Source of the DNA: CAYQJL01 sp964612295
Lineage (GTDB): Bacteria; Eisenbacteria; RBG-16-71-46; CAIMUX01; WJJG01
DNA length: 64,000 bases
Assembly: GCA_964612295.1 (NCBI GenBank)
Contig: CAZTDY010000011.1
Coordinates: 1-64,000, forward strand
Direction of reading: 5' to 3'
Part shown: positions 8,938 to 16,928 of the stretch, piece after piece
Layout: the number at the start of each line of letters is the position of its first letter
Position numbering within the stretch: position 1 is the stretch's first letter
Notes under the pieces: generated by a model
Told to the model about the DNA's origin: nothing
The model's input: only the letters and a program-made list of their open reading frames with translations
Databases searched by the model: none
Position numbers and translations under genes: made by a program

Positions 8938-8963
8938 CGGTTCGTTACGATCGTGGCCAGGGC

Positions 8964-11246
8964 CTACTCCTTCGGCTTCTCCTCCTCAGGGGCAGGTTCC
9001 TCGGGTACGTCTTCCGCTTTGGCCTCTTCCTCGGCCGGGGCCTCGGCAGGTGCCTCTGCAGGTGTCTCCTCGGGCGTCGCTTCGGCTTCAGCCGCCGGTT
9101 CCTCGGCAGGAGCCTCAGCAGCAGCCTCATCCGCCTTCGCCTCTTCCGCGGGAGCCTCGGCAGCAGCCTCGTCCGCCTTCGCCTCTTCCGCGGGAGCCTC
9201 GGCAGCAGCCTCGTCCGCCTTCGCCTCTTCCGCGGGAGCCTCGGCAGCAGCCTCGTCCGCCTTCGCTTCCTCGGCGGGCGCTTCGGATGCGTCACCCTCG
9301 GCCGGGGTTTCGACCGCCGGCATGGCCGCCAGGGCCGCCTTGGCCGCCTCGATGCGTTCGTTGAAGGCGTTCACGGTGGCCTCATCCTGTTCGGCCAGCC
9401 AGGCCTTCACGCTGAGGAGGATCCGATGGTTGGCCGGATCCACGCGAGTCACCTTCACCTGGAGGGCTTCGTCCTCCTTGAAGATGTGCGTGGGGTCCTT
9501 GATGTCATCCACGCCGAGCTGTCCGGCGGGAATGAACCCTTCCACCTCATCCTCGAGCATCACGACGGCGCCGCGATCGATGACCTTCGAGATCTTGGCC
9601 TCGACGGTGCTGCCCGTCTTGTAGCGTTCGATCAGAGACGGCCAGGGATCCTCTTGAACCTGCTTCAGGCCCAAGCTCACGCGTCGGCTGCCCTTGTCCA
9701 GCGAAAGCACGCGGACCTTGACGTCGTCGCCCTTCTTGAGGATCTCGCTCGGGTGACCAATGCGCCTCGTCCAGGACATATCCGAGATGTGCACGAGGCC
9801 GTCGATTCCGTCCTCGAGTTCGACGAAGGCACCGAAATTGGTCAGGTTCCTGACCTTGCCCTCGACGATCGAGTTGACGGGATACCGCTCGTCCAAGGTC
9901 AACCACGGATCGGGCTCGACCTGCTTGAGGCCCAGCGAAATCCGCTCGTTGTCCTTGTCGACCTTGAGCACCATGCATTCGACTTCCTGGTTCTCCGACA
10001 GGATCTTTGACGGATGGCGAATGTGTTTCGTCCAGGACATCTCGGAGATGTGGATCAGACCCTCGACGCCCTTCTCCAGTTCGATGAAGGCGCCGTATTC
10101 GGTCAGGCTGACGACGCGGCCGGTGACCTTCGAGCCCACCGGGTACTTCTCGTCCACCCGCTCCCAGGGATATTCGCTCAGTTGCTTGAGACCCAGCGAA
10201 ATGCGCTCGCGCTCGGGATCGAACGAGAGCAGCTTGACCTGGATCTTCTCGCCCACACTGAGAACCTCGGACGGGTGTTTGATCCGGCCCCAGGACATAT
10301 CGGTGATGTGCAGGAGTCCGTCGATACCGCCCAAATCGATAAAGGCGCCGAAGTCGGTGATGTTCTTGACGTAGCCCTCGCGGATCTGCCCGACCTCGAG
10401 CTCCTTGAGAATCGTGTTTTTCGCGAGCTCGCGCTCTTCCTCGAGCACCAGGCGGCGGGAGACCACGATATTGCGGCGCCGCTTGTTGAGCTTGATGATT
10501 TTGAACTTGAGCGTCTGGCTCATCAGGCTTTCGATCGACTGCGGCTGACGCAGTGCGATCTGAGACCCAGGCAGGAATGCATCGACACCGAAGAGATCGA
10601 CCACGACACCGCCCTTGATCTTCTTCACCAGGCGGCCCTCGACGACCTCACCCTTCTCCGCCGCGTCCTTGACGCGATCCCAGACCTTGACGAAGTCGGC
10701 GCGCTGCTTCGAGAGGACGACCAACCCGTCCTGATCCTCGAGCTTCTCCAAGAAGACGTCGATTTCTTCTCCGACCTGCACCGCTTCAACGTCACCGAAC
10801 TCCTGCAGCGGGATGATGCCTTCGCTCTTGAAGCCGATGTCGACGAGGACGTCCTTGTCGTCGACCATGAGAATGCGGCCTTTCAAGACCTCACCCTCTT
10901 CCAGGTTCTTCATCGAGTCGACGTACATCTCGACGAGCTGTTGGACCTCGTCCTGCTCCTCGCCCTCTTCTTCCTCCCGATTCACGAGACGGATGCGCGG
11001 GGCCGGCGGTGCCGGCTTGCCCTCGTCATCGTCCCCGACACCTTCGGTGATGACCGCGGTGCCCGGGCCTCGCTCGGCTTTGGCAGGTTTGGGGCTCGCA
11101 GGTGCAGCTTCGGTCGCGGGCGCTGCAGGCGGCGCAGGGGCCGGGGTGGGCGTTGCCTCCACCGGCGGCGTCTGGGCGGCCTCGGGAGCCGGGTTCTCTT
11201 CGGGACTGGGGGTTCCCCCGCCCTGAACCTGATCGTTCTCCATCAT
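8964..11246 (-). CDS. rpsA: 30S ribosomal protein S1 with long acidic tails
   Basis: A 760-residue S1 that holds mRNA on the 30S subunit. Six S1 (OB-fold) domains can be read, beginning near residue 118; domains 3-5 carry the classic GAFIDL...GLLHITDMSW type core. An N-terminal extension of about 100 residues is rich in Pro, Ala and Glu. The C-terminal tail of about 130 residues is Ala/Glu/Lys-rich and contains a 14-residue repeat (AEEAKADEAAAEAP) encoded by 42-bp tandem repeats. E. coli S1 is 557 residues, so both tails are extra. AGGAGG lies about 11 bp before ATG 11246 (a second ATG follows directly), and the GTG at 11276 is upstream of that ribosome site, so it is rejected as a start. Confidence 0.95.
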   Translation of the reverse strand: MMENDQVQGGGTPSPEENPAPEAAQTPPVEATPTPAPAPPAAPATEAAPASPKPAKAERGPGTAVITEGVGDDDEGKPAPPAPRIRLVNREEEEGEEQDEVQQLVEMYVDSMKNLEEGEVLKGRILMVDDKDVLVDIGFKSEGIIPLQEFGDVEAVQVGEEIDVFLEKLEDQDGLVVLSKQRADFVKVWDRVKDAAEKGEVVEGRLVKKIKGGVVVDLFGVDAFLPGSQIALRQPQSIESLMSQTLKFKIIKLNKRRRNIVVSRRLVLEEERELAKNTILKELEVGQIREGYVKNITDFGAFIDLGGIDGLLHITDMSWGRIKHPSEVLSVGEKIQVKLLSFDPERERISLGLKQLSEYPWERVDEKYPVGSKVTGRVVSLTEYGAFIELEKGVEGLIHISEMSWTKHIRHPSKILSENQEVECMVLKVDKDNERISLGLKQVEPDPWLTLDERYPVNSIVEGKVRNLTNFGAFVELEDGIDGLVHISDMSWTRRIGHPSEILKKGDDVKVRVLSLDKGSRRVSLGLKQVQEDPWPSLIERYKTGSTVEAKISKVIDRGAVVMLEDEVEGFIPAGQLGVDDIKDPTHIFKEDEALQVKVTRVDPANHRILLSVKAWLAEQDEATVNAFNERIEAAKAALAAMPAVETPAEGDASEAPAEEAKADEAAAEAPAEEAKADEAAAEAPAEEAKADEAAAEAPAEEAKADEAAAEAPAEEPAAEAEATPEETPAEAPAEAPAEEEAKAEDVPEEPAPEEEKPKE
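9099..9286 (-). repeat. 42-bp tandem repeat in rpsA C-terminal tail
   Basis: Three identical 42-bp units (9141-9182, 9183-9224, 9225-9266), preceded by a slightly diverged copy (9099-9140) and followed by a partial one (9267-9286). The period is 14 codons, so changes in copy number keep the frame. The near-identity of the units points to recent duplication or gene conversion. Confidence 0.95.
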
Positions 11247-11330
11247 GATTGATTTGTCCTCCTGGTAACCTTCCACACAACATCAACCACCTGGGTTAGC
11301 GCGCCAGGCGATCGCGAACAGAAACGACTT

Positions 11331-11358
11331 ATTATAGCAATTGGTTTCGGATGTTCAA
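11331..11358 (-). promoter_or_regulatory. Sigma-70 promoter for rpsA
   Basis: On the minus strand TTGAAC (11353-11358), a 16-bp spacer and a perfect TATAAT (11331-11336). The predicted start of transcription is near 11324, about 78 nt before the rpsA start codon. Confidence 0.8.
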
Positions 11359-11386
11359 GGGGGTTCTGAAGGGCGTTCGGGGCCTC

Positions 11387-12652
11387 TCAGCGAGCTGATT
11401 CCAGGTCCCGAATGGCGGTCATCACCGCCTCCGCGAAGGCGGCATCATCGTCCCGGGTGGCCCCACAGAGCGGCTGCAGCGGCTCTCCCACCCGAAGCCA
11501 TACCGGTTCGATCCGCAGGAAGCTCCGCAGCCAGTGCCGTCCGGAAACACTGACCGGGACCACCGGCACCCCCGCGTTCCGGGCAATCCAGGCCACGCCG
11601 GTGTGGGTGCGGCCCTTCCCCGGCTCCCGCACGCGCGTGCCCTGGGGAAAGATGATGAGCGGCTTGGCCGATCTCAAGGCCGCCAGGCACTGACGTAGGG
11701 CCTCGCGGTCCAGCTGCCCCCGCCGGACCGGCATGGCCCCCAAGGCCCGGATCAGGGGACCGAGGATGGGCGGCTCGAAGAGCTCCTGTTTGGCCATGAA
11801 GGTGGTCTCCCCCGGCATGAGAGAGGCCACCAGTGGCGGATCGTGATAGGACTGGTGGTTCGAGGCGATGAGACAGGCCCCCTGCGGCAGCTTGAACGGC
11901 CGGTCGGCCCGGACCCCCATGATCGCCAGATAGAAGAACCGCGCACAGGCGCTCACGGCGCGGTAGAAGAGCGTTCCCTTCAACCGCCCCTTGCCCCGGT
12001 AGAGCTGGGCGATCAGATCGATCTGGGCCTGGAGGCTGAGTGCGGTCGAGTCGAGCACCAGGGCCCCCTCGGGGATGCGCAGCGGAGACGCGCTACGGCC
12101 GCTATCGCGGGCATCCCGCGCGGCCATTTCCGTCTCGACCTGGGTGGGGTCGCATTCCTCACCGCGCTCGCGCAGCTGCGCGATGCGACGGCTGGTGCGC
12201 GCCCGGCGCGTGGCGGTCAAGTAGATCTTGAGCCCCGCATCGGGGAACACCGTACTGCCCATGTCCCGCCCCTCCGCGACGCACGGATGAGACGAGGCGA
12301 GGTCCATCAGGTATTTGCGCACCCGGTCACGGACGGCCGGCGCGGTGGCCAGCTCGGACGCCCGGACACCGGTCTCTTCGCCGCGAATGAGTTCGGTGAC
12401 CTCCTCTTCACCGAGAAAGAGTGCGAAGCCCGCATGCCGGCGCTGTGCAGAGAGGGGCAGCGCTTCCAGGAAAGCGGCCAGCTGAGGGTCGTCAGGACCC
12501 GTGAGGCCCTCCCGCCCGGCGGCCAAGGCAACCACCCGATAGAACGCCCCCGAGTCGAGGTACTGAAGTCCCAGCAATGGAGCGAGAGCCTGCGCCGTCA
12601 CGGACTTCCCCGTTCCGGCAGGACCATCGATGGTGAGCATGCGCGCTTTCAT
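11387..12652 (-). CDS. cmk: Cytidylate kinase-PlsC acyltransferase fusion
   Basis: A 421-residue bifunctional protein. Residues 1-220 are (d)CMP kinase, with P-loop GPAGTGKS (10-17), the CMP-site LDSGAFYR and the VAEGRDMGSTVFPDA motif. Residues about 235-421 are a 1-acyl-glycerol-3-phosphate acyltransferase (PlsC) domain with the catalytic NHQSYHD (265-271) and FPQGTR (335-340). The usual second motif is FPEGTR; here Gln replaces the Glu that contacts the glycerol phosphate, so substrate use may differ. Such fusions are known in several bacterial lineages. The start is ATG 12652 after GGGGAGGTG, overlapping no other gene. It lies 8 bp after rluB and upstream of rpsA, matching the common cmk-rpsA order. 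Confidence 0.92.
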   Translation of the reverse strand: MKARMLTIDGPAGTGKSVTAQALAPLLGLQYLDSGAFYRVVALAAGREGLTGPDDPQLAAFLEALPLSAQRRHAGFALFLGEEEVTELIRGEETGVRASELATAPAVRDRVRKYLMDLASSHPCVAEGRDMGSTVFPDAGLKIYLTATRRARTSRRIAQLRERGEECDPTQVETEMAARDARDSGRSASPLRIPEGALVLDSTALSLQAQIDLIAQLYRGKGRLKGTLFYRAVSACARFFYLAIMGVRADRPFKLPQGACLIASNHQSYHDPPLVASLMPGETTFMAKQELFEPPILGPLIRALGAMPVRRGQLDREALRQCLAALRSAKPLIIFPQGTRVREPGKGRTHTGVAWIARNAGVPVVPVSVSGRHWLRSFLRIEPVWLRVGEPLQPLCGATRDDDAAFAEAVMTAIRDLESAR

Positions 12653-12659
12653 GCCTGGC

Positions 12660-13451
12660 TCACCTCCCCATCCGGGTCGCTTCGCGAAGGGCGGCGACTT
12701 CCTCGTCGGTCAGGGGGCGGATCTTACCCGGCGGGATGTTCCCCAAACGGATCGAAGCGAATTCAAACCGCCGCAACCGGTTTACCCGCAAACCGACGGC
12801 CCGACAAATCCGGCGGACTTCGCGCTTCTTGCCCTCGCGCAAGGTCATCCGCAGGACCGCGCCTCCGGCCCGCACCCTGCGAATCCGCACCTCTACCGGT
12901 GCGCTCATCTCCCGTGCGCCAATCTGCACGCCGGCTGCGATCTTCGCCAGCTGGTGCCCCTTCGGCCGGGGCGTCACCGACACCTGGTAGACCTTCTCGA
13001 TGCCGTAGCGGGGATGCAGCAGGCGGTTGGCCATCTCGCCATCATTGGTGAGCAGGAGTAGCCCTTCGGAGTTTTGATCCAGGCGACCGACGGGAAACAC
13101 GCGCTCCGGAAGATGCCGTACGAACGGGGTGATGCCTTCGCGGCCCAGTTCGTCGTTGGCGGTGACCACCACGCCCCTCGGCTTGTGAAACGCGTAGTAG
13201 ACCCATTCGCGGGGAGGTTTGATCCGGTCGCCGTCCAAGCGAACATCGTCGTCGGCCAGGTTCACGCGGTATCCGGGGTCCCGGACGACCTCACCGGCGA
13301 TCTGGACCCGGCCGCCTTCGACCAGCGCCATGGCGGAACGGCGGGACGCAAGCCCGCAAAACGCGAGGAAACGCGTGAGCCGCATGGTGTCGGGCCAGGG
13401 TTTCGGCTCTGGGTCACCGGCGCGTGGGCGGCGTCCCTCAGGGGAACTCAT
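12660..13451 (-). CDS. rluB: RsuA/RluB-family 23S/16S pseudouridine synthase
   Basis: A 263-residue protein. A short basic N-terminal lead is followed by an S4 RNA-binding domain (RLTRFLAFCGLASRRSAM onward) and the catalytic domain, with GRLDQNSEGLLLLTNDG holding the catalytic Asp. The KKREVRRICRAVGLRVNRLRR segment is typical of RluB. It converts a specific uridine of rRNA to pseudouridine. Its ATG overlaps the scpB stop (ATGA); the scpA-scpB-rluB-cmk order is widespread. The exact target (RluB or RsuA type) cannot be settled from motifs alone. Confidence 0.9.
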   Translation of the reverse strand: MSSPEGRRPRAGDPEPKPWPDTMRLTRFLAFCGLASRRSAMALVEGGRVQIAGEVVRDPGYRVNLADDDVRLDGDRIKPPREWVYYAFHKPRGVVVTANDELGREGITPFVRHLPERVFPVGRLDQNSEGLLLLTNDGEMANRLLHPRYGIEKVYQVSVTPRPKGHQLAKIAAGVQIGAREMSAPVEVRIRRVRAGGAVLRMTLREGKKREVRRICRAVGLRVNRLRRFEFASIRLGNIPPGKIRPLTDEEVAALREATRMGR

Positions 13452-14146
13452 GCGTGGGCCTCTGGATCGTCCGCTGCCGCGGGCTCGCCGATCTGAGCCT
13501 CGGCCTCTTCGTCCCCGGCGAGGTCATCATCGCTGGCCCCGCGGTCCTCCTGTGACTCGGGCTCTACGGTCGGCGGTGTCTGGATCACGCCCGCGCGTTC
13601 GAGTTCTTCGCGCGCTTCATCGCGGCTGACCAGCGACTCGAACTCTTCTAGCTTCGGCAGTTCGGAGAGCCGTTCGAGACCGAAGTGCTCCAGAAAGCGG
13701 TCGGTCGTGAGGTAGAGCAGCGGATGGCCCACCGTCTTGGCGCGTCCTTTGATCCCGATGAGCTGACGGTCGAGGAGGGTCCGAAACACACCGCCACAGT
13801 CCACCCCCCGGATCGATTCGACCTCGCCCCGGGTGACGGGTTGGCGGTACGCGATCACGGCCAGCACCTCGAGCGCCGCCCTCGAAAGACGCTGGCGGCG
13901 GCGGCCCACCAGGAACCGCTCGACCTGGGGTGCGACGTCCGGCCGCGTCAGGATCTGATACCCGCCCGCAATCGGCACCAGCGTGAATGCGCGGGACGTG
14001 TCATCGTAAAATCGGCGTAGTTCATCGAAGCCGGCTTCGATCGTCTCGGCTTCGATCTCAGGCAAGAGTTCCTGCACCTGAGAGACCTTGAGCGGTCCCT
14101 CGGACGCGAATAGAAGGGCCTCCAGAATGCGGACAGTATCGGTCAC
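13448..14146 (-). CDS. scpB: Segregation and condensation protein ScpB
   Basis: A 232-residue kleisin-partner subunit. It has two winged-helix domains: one starting ILEALLFASEGPLKVSQVQ, and a second with RAALEVLAVIAYRQPVTRGEVESIRG, the most conserved ScpB block. A Glu/Asp/Ala-rich C-terminal tail of about 50 residues is added. ScpB dimers load ScpA onto SMC to form bacterial condensin. The start is GTG 14146, with AGAGGAAG about 10 bp upstream, and it lies 55 bp after scpA. Confidence 0.92.
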   Translation of the reverse strand: MTDTVRILEALLFASEGPLKVSQVQELLPEIEAETIEAGFDELRRFYDDTSRAFTLVPIAGGYQILTRPDVAPQVERFLVGRRRQRLSRAALEVLAVIAYRQPVTRGEVESIRGVDCGGVFRTLLDRQLIGIKGRAKTVGHPLLYLTTDRFLEHFGLERLSELPKLEEFESLVSRDEAREELERAGVIQTPPTVEPESQEDRGASDDDLAGDEEAEAQIGEPAAADDPEAHA

Positions 14147-14201
14147 GCGCTGTGTGCTTCCTCTGCTAAGGGGTCATTGGTTTGAAGGTGTGCGGTGGCG
14201 A

Positions 14202-14984
14202 CTACGATGCCACCGCGCCGTCCACCTCTCGTGACACGATCCAGATCGCTCCAAACACGCTGTCCTGCAAGATCCGCACGACCTGCTGGCGGGCAAGCTC
14301 CAGGATGGCCAGGAAGGTGACGGCGACTTCCATGCTCGTCGGCTGGTCCTCGAAAACATCCGAGAAGACGATCCGCCCACTCTCCTTCTCGAGCTTGGCG
14401 AGAACGAGAGCCACCTGGTCCTCCAACCGAACTCCCTCGAGTTGGACTTCGTGAACGGCGGGCGCCGGTTTGTCCCGTTCCTGAGCCGACTGGAACGCCT
14501 TGATCAGCACGAAGAGGTCGATCTCTTTCAGAGGAAAGACGTAATCGTCGGGAAGGCAGGGCTGATGCCCTCGCGGAAAGCGGGGCCCCGCCTCCTCGTG
14601 CCTTTTCTTGAAGGAGGCCGCAACCTGCTTGAACAGCTTGTAGGTCAAGAGGCGCTGAATCAGCTCTTCTTCGGTGAGAATTTCATCGCCGTCATCCGCG
14701 CCGGTGCCCGGCCGGGGAAGGAGCCGCTGGGATTTGATGCGCATCAACGTGGCCGCCATGACGAGGAACTCGCTGGCGATCTCGATGTTGAGCGCTTCCA
14801 TCATCTCCAGGTATTTGAGGTACTGCTTGGCGACCCGCGAGATCGAAATCTCCCAAATCTCGATTTCATCCTGCGAGATCAAGTGCAGCAAGAGGTCCAG
14901 AGGCCCTTCGAAATTGTCCAATCGGACCTGATAGACAGGGTCATCCGTCCCGGATTGCTGCGGCTGTTCTGCAACCTGGATCAT
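14202..14984 (-). CDS. scpA: Segregation and condensation protein ScpA
   Basis: A 260-residue kleisin. The N-terminal SMC-binding block is intact (VRLDNFEGPLDLLLHLI, then ISRVAKQYLKYLE and the helix ASEFLVMAATLMRIKSQRLL), and a C-terminal winged helix ends the protein. It bridges SMC heads for chromosome condensation. The start is ATG 14984, because GGGGGAG lies just upstream; an open frame to 15005 lacks this signal. A promoter lies 24-52 bp upstream and the gene heads the scpA-scpB-rluB-cmk run. Confidence 0.92.
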   Translation of the reverse strand: MIQVAEQPQQSGTDDPVYQVRLDNFEGPLDLLLHLISQDEIEIWEISISRVAKQYLKYLEMMEALNIEIASEFLVMAATLMRIKSQRLLPRPGTGADDGDEILTEEELIQRLLTYKLFKQVAASFKKRHEEAGPRFPRGHQPCLPDDYVFPLKEIDLFVLIKAFQSAQERDKPAPAVHEVQLEGVRLEDQVALVLAKLEKESGRIVFSDVFEDQPTSMEVAVTFLAILELARQQVVRILQDSVFGAIWIVSREVDGAVAS

Positions 14985-15007
14985 TGCGCTCCCCCTATAG
15001 AACAAGC

Positions 15008-15036
15008 AGACTATGGCAGGTAACCAATCCTGTCAA
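15008..15036 (-). promoter_or_regulatory. Sigma-70-like promoter for scpA operon
   Basis: On the minus strand a perfect TTGACA (15031-15036), 17-bp spacer and TAGTCT (15008-15013). It gives a leader of under 20 nt that still contains the GGGGGAG ribosome site of scpA. Confidence 0.6.
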
Positions 15037-15094
15037 GTCTAGGTCTCCACATGAACTAGCCGCACTCGTGGTGCGCCCCCTGGGGAGGTTGGCG

Positions 15095-15541
15095 ATGATC
15101 GATATTCGGACCCACAGCATGACCGTTTCCTCCGCCGGTTTCTGCGACATCCAGGATCTGACCCCCGAAGTGAACCGCCTCGCCCACCGAGAGGGTCTCG
15201 AAGAGGGATCGGTGCTCCTCTTCTGCCCCGGCGCCACGGCGGCCCTGAGCACGATCGAGTACGAGTCCGGGGCAGTTGCCGATCTCCAGGCGGCCATCGA
15301 ACGGATCGCGCCCCAGGGTCTGGGCTACGCGCATGACCAGCGCTGGGGAGACGGCAACGGATTCTCCCATGTGCGCGCCGCGCTCATGAAACCGAATCTC
15401 GAGGTCCCGGTCTCCGGAGGCGACTTGCTGCTCGGAACCTGGCAGCAGATCATCCTTCTCGACTTCGACAACCATCCGCGCCAGAGGCACGTGGTTTGTC
15501 AGTTGAGGGGACGTTTCGCGGACGCAGACGGCGGCGAGTGA
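15095..15541 (+). CDS. YjbQ/UPF0047-family protein
   Basis: A 148-residue protein of the UPF0047/YjbQ family, annotated in places as secondary thiamine-phosphate synthase. Visible family blocks are VLLFCPGATAALSTIEYE, HDQRWGDGNGFSHVRAAL and GTWQQIILLDFDNHPR, which hold the conserved His and Glu/Asp residues of the active pocket. The start is ATG 15095 after GGGGAGG, and the open frame further upstream lacks a ribosome site. It is transcribed away from scpA and ends at a terminator it shares with the convergent lipoprotein gene. Its exact role here is unknown. Confidence 0.85.
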   Translation: MIDIRTHSMTVSSAGFCDIQDLTPEVNRLAHREGLEEGSVLLFCPGATAALSTIEYESGAVADLQAAIERIAPQGLGYAHDQRWGDGNGFSHVRAALMKPNLEVPVSGGDLLLGTWQQIILLDFDNHPRQRHVVCQLRGRFADADGGE

Positions 15542-15578
15542 TCGGGAAGATCGTAGCGTGATCCAGGCCATACAAGAG

Positions 15579-15611
15579 AACGCCGGATCCTCACTTGGAA
15601 GATCCGGCGTT
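15579..15611. terminator. Bidirectional terminator between convergent genes
   Basis: A perfect 11-bp inverted repeat (15579-15589 with 15601-15611) with an 11-nt loop. It ends yjbQ on the plus strand and the lipoprotein gene 15730-16746 on the minus strand; short T runs follow on both sides. Confidence 0.75.
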
Positions 15612-15729
15612 TCAAATCAAGGCCGGTAGGAGCCCCTTTCGGGTTGTGCAAGTTAGCTTCCGTGGATCCTTCCCACTTCGAGCTCATGGCGCCGGGCCGG
15701 GTCCAAAAGCCTGACACCATCCAGCCAGT

Positions 15730-16746
15730 TCAATACCCCCACCGGGGCATCAGCGAAATGTGGGGCTGCGGCGCGCTAGATCCAGATGCAAGAGCACAGG
15801 GGGTCAGCCTGACAAAGGTGATGCGCCTCAGCCCCCCCCAAACGTACTCCGTCTGGTCGTCACAACCGACGGAGGTCGTTTCCCAATTCAAGTACAGCTC
15901 CCCGCTGGTACGGGGGACTGTCACGATTTCAAATGCGCCGCCCGGTTCGATCGGCGTTGCGCACTCTTCCGTGCGCTCGAAGCGCGTGGCGGAAACCTGC
16001 AGATAACCTCGGGCCGAATGGGCCACAAATGCACCGATTCCCAGGTCCAGATGCTCGGCATCGCGCGGCCCCAAGAAGACTGCCAGGACCATGTCGGTCG
16101 CGAAATCCACCTCCGGCAGCACGACGGCGCCGTGGCGAGGATCAAGCGTCATCCTCAACAGATCGATGAGCGCGTCCTCGTCCCGGATCACGTACTCGGC
16201 CGCCGCGGGAACCATGGCGAAATGTCCTTTGAGCAGACGGCCCACCGGATAGATATCGACGCGCTCATCCGGTGCAGGACCGAAGCTGTTCGTCCACACC
16301 TCGTCCAGGATCCCGGCCAACAGGCGTTGCGCATCGGTCAGGCTGGCTTCGTCCTCCCAGACGAACCCGCTGACCTCGCCATTGCGGGTGATGCGCACCC
16401 ATCCGCTTTGCGGATTCTCGTCGCCCGGGCCCAGCGGCTCCAGGTCGGTCGCGGCCAGGGCCTCCTCCAACCGCCACCAGGTGGACGGGCCCAGGAGACC
16501 GGGATCGGTCTCGCCGCTCTCATCGCTGGAATCGATCTTGCCTACGGCATCGATCGATAGGTAAGTCGTGGTTTGGGGGGATGCGTATTCGATCTGGTCC
16601 CAGGAGGCATCGATTTCATCGGGGGCCGTCGGGCTCCCATTGCTGCAGCCGGCGAAGGCAATGCCCAGAGCCAAGAGGAGTCCCAGCCCGTAAGAGGACG
16701 TGATCGCCCGGTCGGCCCCCGAAATCTTTTGCCAGAACCTGTTCAC
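15730..16746 (-). CDS. PrcB-like lipoprotein under sigma-54 promoter
   Basis: A 338-residue exported lipoprotein: a signal with GLGLLLALGIAFAGC (lipobox Cys34) and a Ser/Pro/Asp-rich linker. The C-terminal part (about residues 205-300), VDFATDMVLAVFLGPRD to GELYLNWE, resembles the PrcB C-terminal domain by pattern. PrcB partners a surface protease in Treponema, so a protease-associated role is possible but unproven. The start is GTG 16746, 8 bp after GGAGG. A near-consensus sigma-54 promoter lies 25-40 bp upstream, so expression probably needs RpoN and an NtrC-type activator. The nearest candidate is the regulator at 18979-20349. The gene follows a barrel protein after a 182-bp gap. Confidence 0.75.
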   Translation of the reverse strand: MNRFWQKISGADRAITSSYGLGLLLALGIAFAGCSNGSPTAPDEIDASWDQIEYASPQTTTYLSIDAVGKIDSSDESGETDPGLLGPSTWWRLEEALAATDLEPLGPGDENPQSGWVRITRNGEVSGFVWEDEASLTDAQRLLAGILDEVWTNSFGPAPDERVDIYPVGRLLKGHFAMVPAAAEYVIRDEDALIDLLRMTLDPRHGAVVLPEVDFATDMVLAVFLGPRDAEHLDLGIGAFVAHSARGYLQVSATRFERTEECATPIEPGGAFEIVTVPRTSGELYLNWETTSVGCDDQTEYVWGGLRRITFVRLTPCALASGSSAPQPHISLMPRWGY

Positions 16747-16770
16747 TGCTCAAACCTCCACCTCTGACTC

Positions 16771-16786
16771 TGCAAGAGGGGTGCCA
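16771..16786 (-). promoter_or_regulatory. Sigma-54 (-24/-12) promoter
   Basis: The minus strand reads TGGCACCCCTCTTGCA: TGGCAC, 5 bp, TTGCA. GG and GC are at exact -24/-12 spacing. It lies 25 bp upstream of the PrcB-like lipoprotein start, which has its own GGAGG in the leader. Confidence 0.8.
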
Positions 16787-16815
16787 GGAGCCGCTCTGAA
16801 GGCGAGCCCGCAACC

Positions 16816-16862
16816 CTTTATGGTTCCAGCGATTGCCGGGTGGGGTTCGGCCACACTTTATG
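16816..16862 (-). promoter_or_regulatory. Candidate enhancer: repeated CATAAAG sites
   Basis: CATAAAG occurs twice on the minus strand (16816-16822 and 16856-16862), exactly 40 bp apart, close to four helical turns. The sites lie 30-80 bp upstream of the sigma-54 promoter, where NtrC-type activators usually bind. The assignment rests on position and spacing only. Confidence 0.35.
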
Positions 16863-16928
16863 ACCTCCCCGGTGGTGACATCGGATTATCGTGACCGGCC
16901 TCAGAAACCTGATAGCGGCCGCCCCGCC

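Noticed and set aside
9099..9286. Regular repeats resembling a CRISPR array
   Set aside because: The units abut with no spacers, have a 42-bp period equal to 14 codons and stay in frame with rpsA; no cas genes are nearby.
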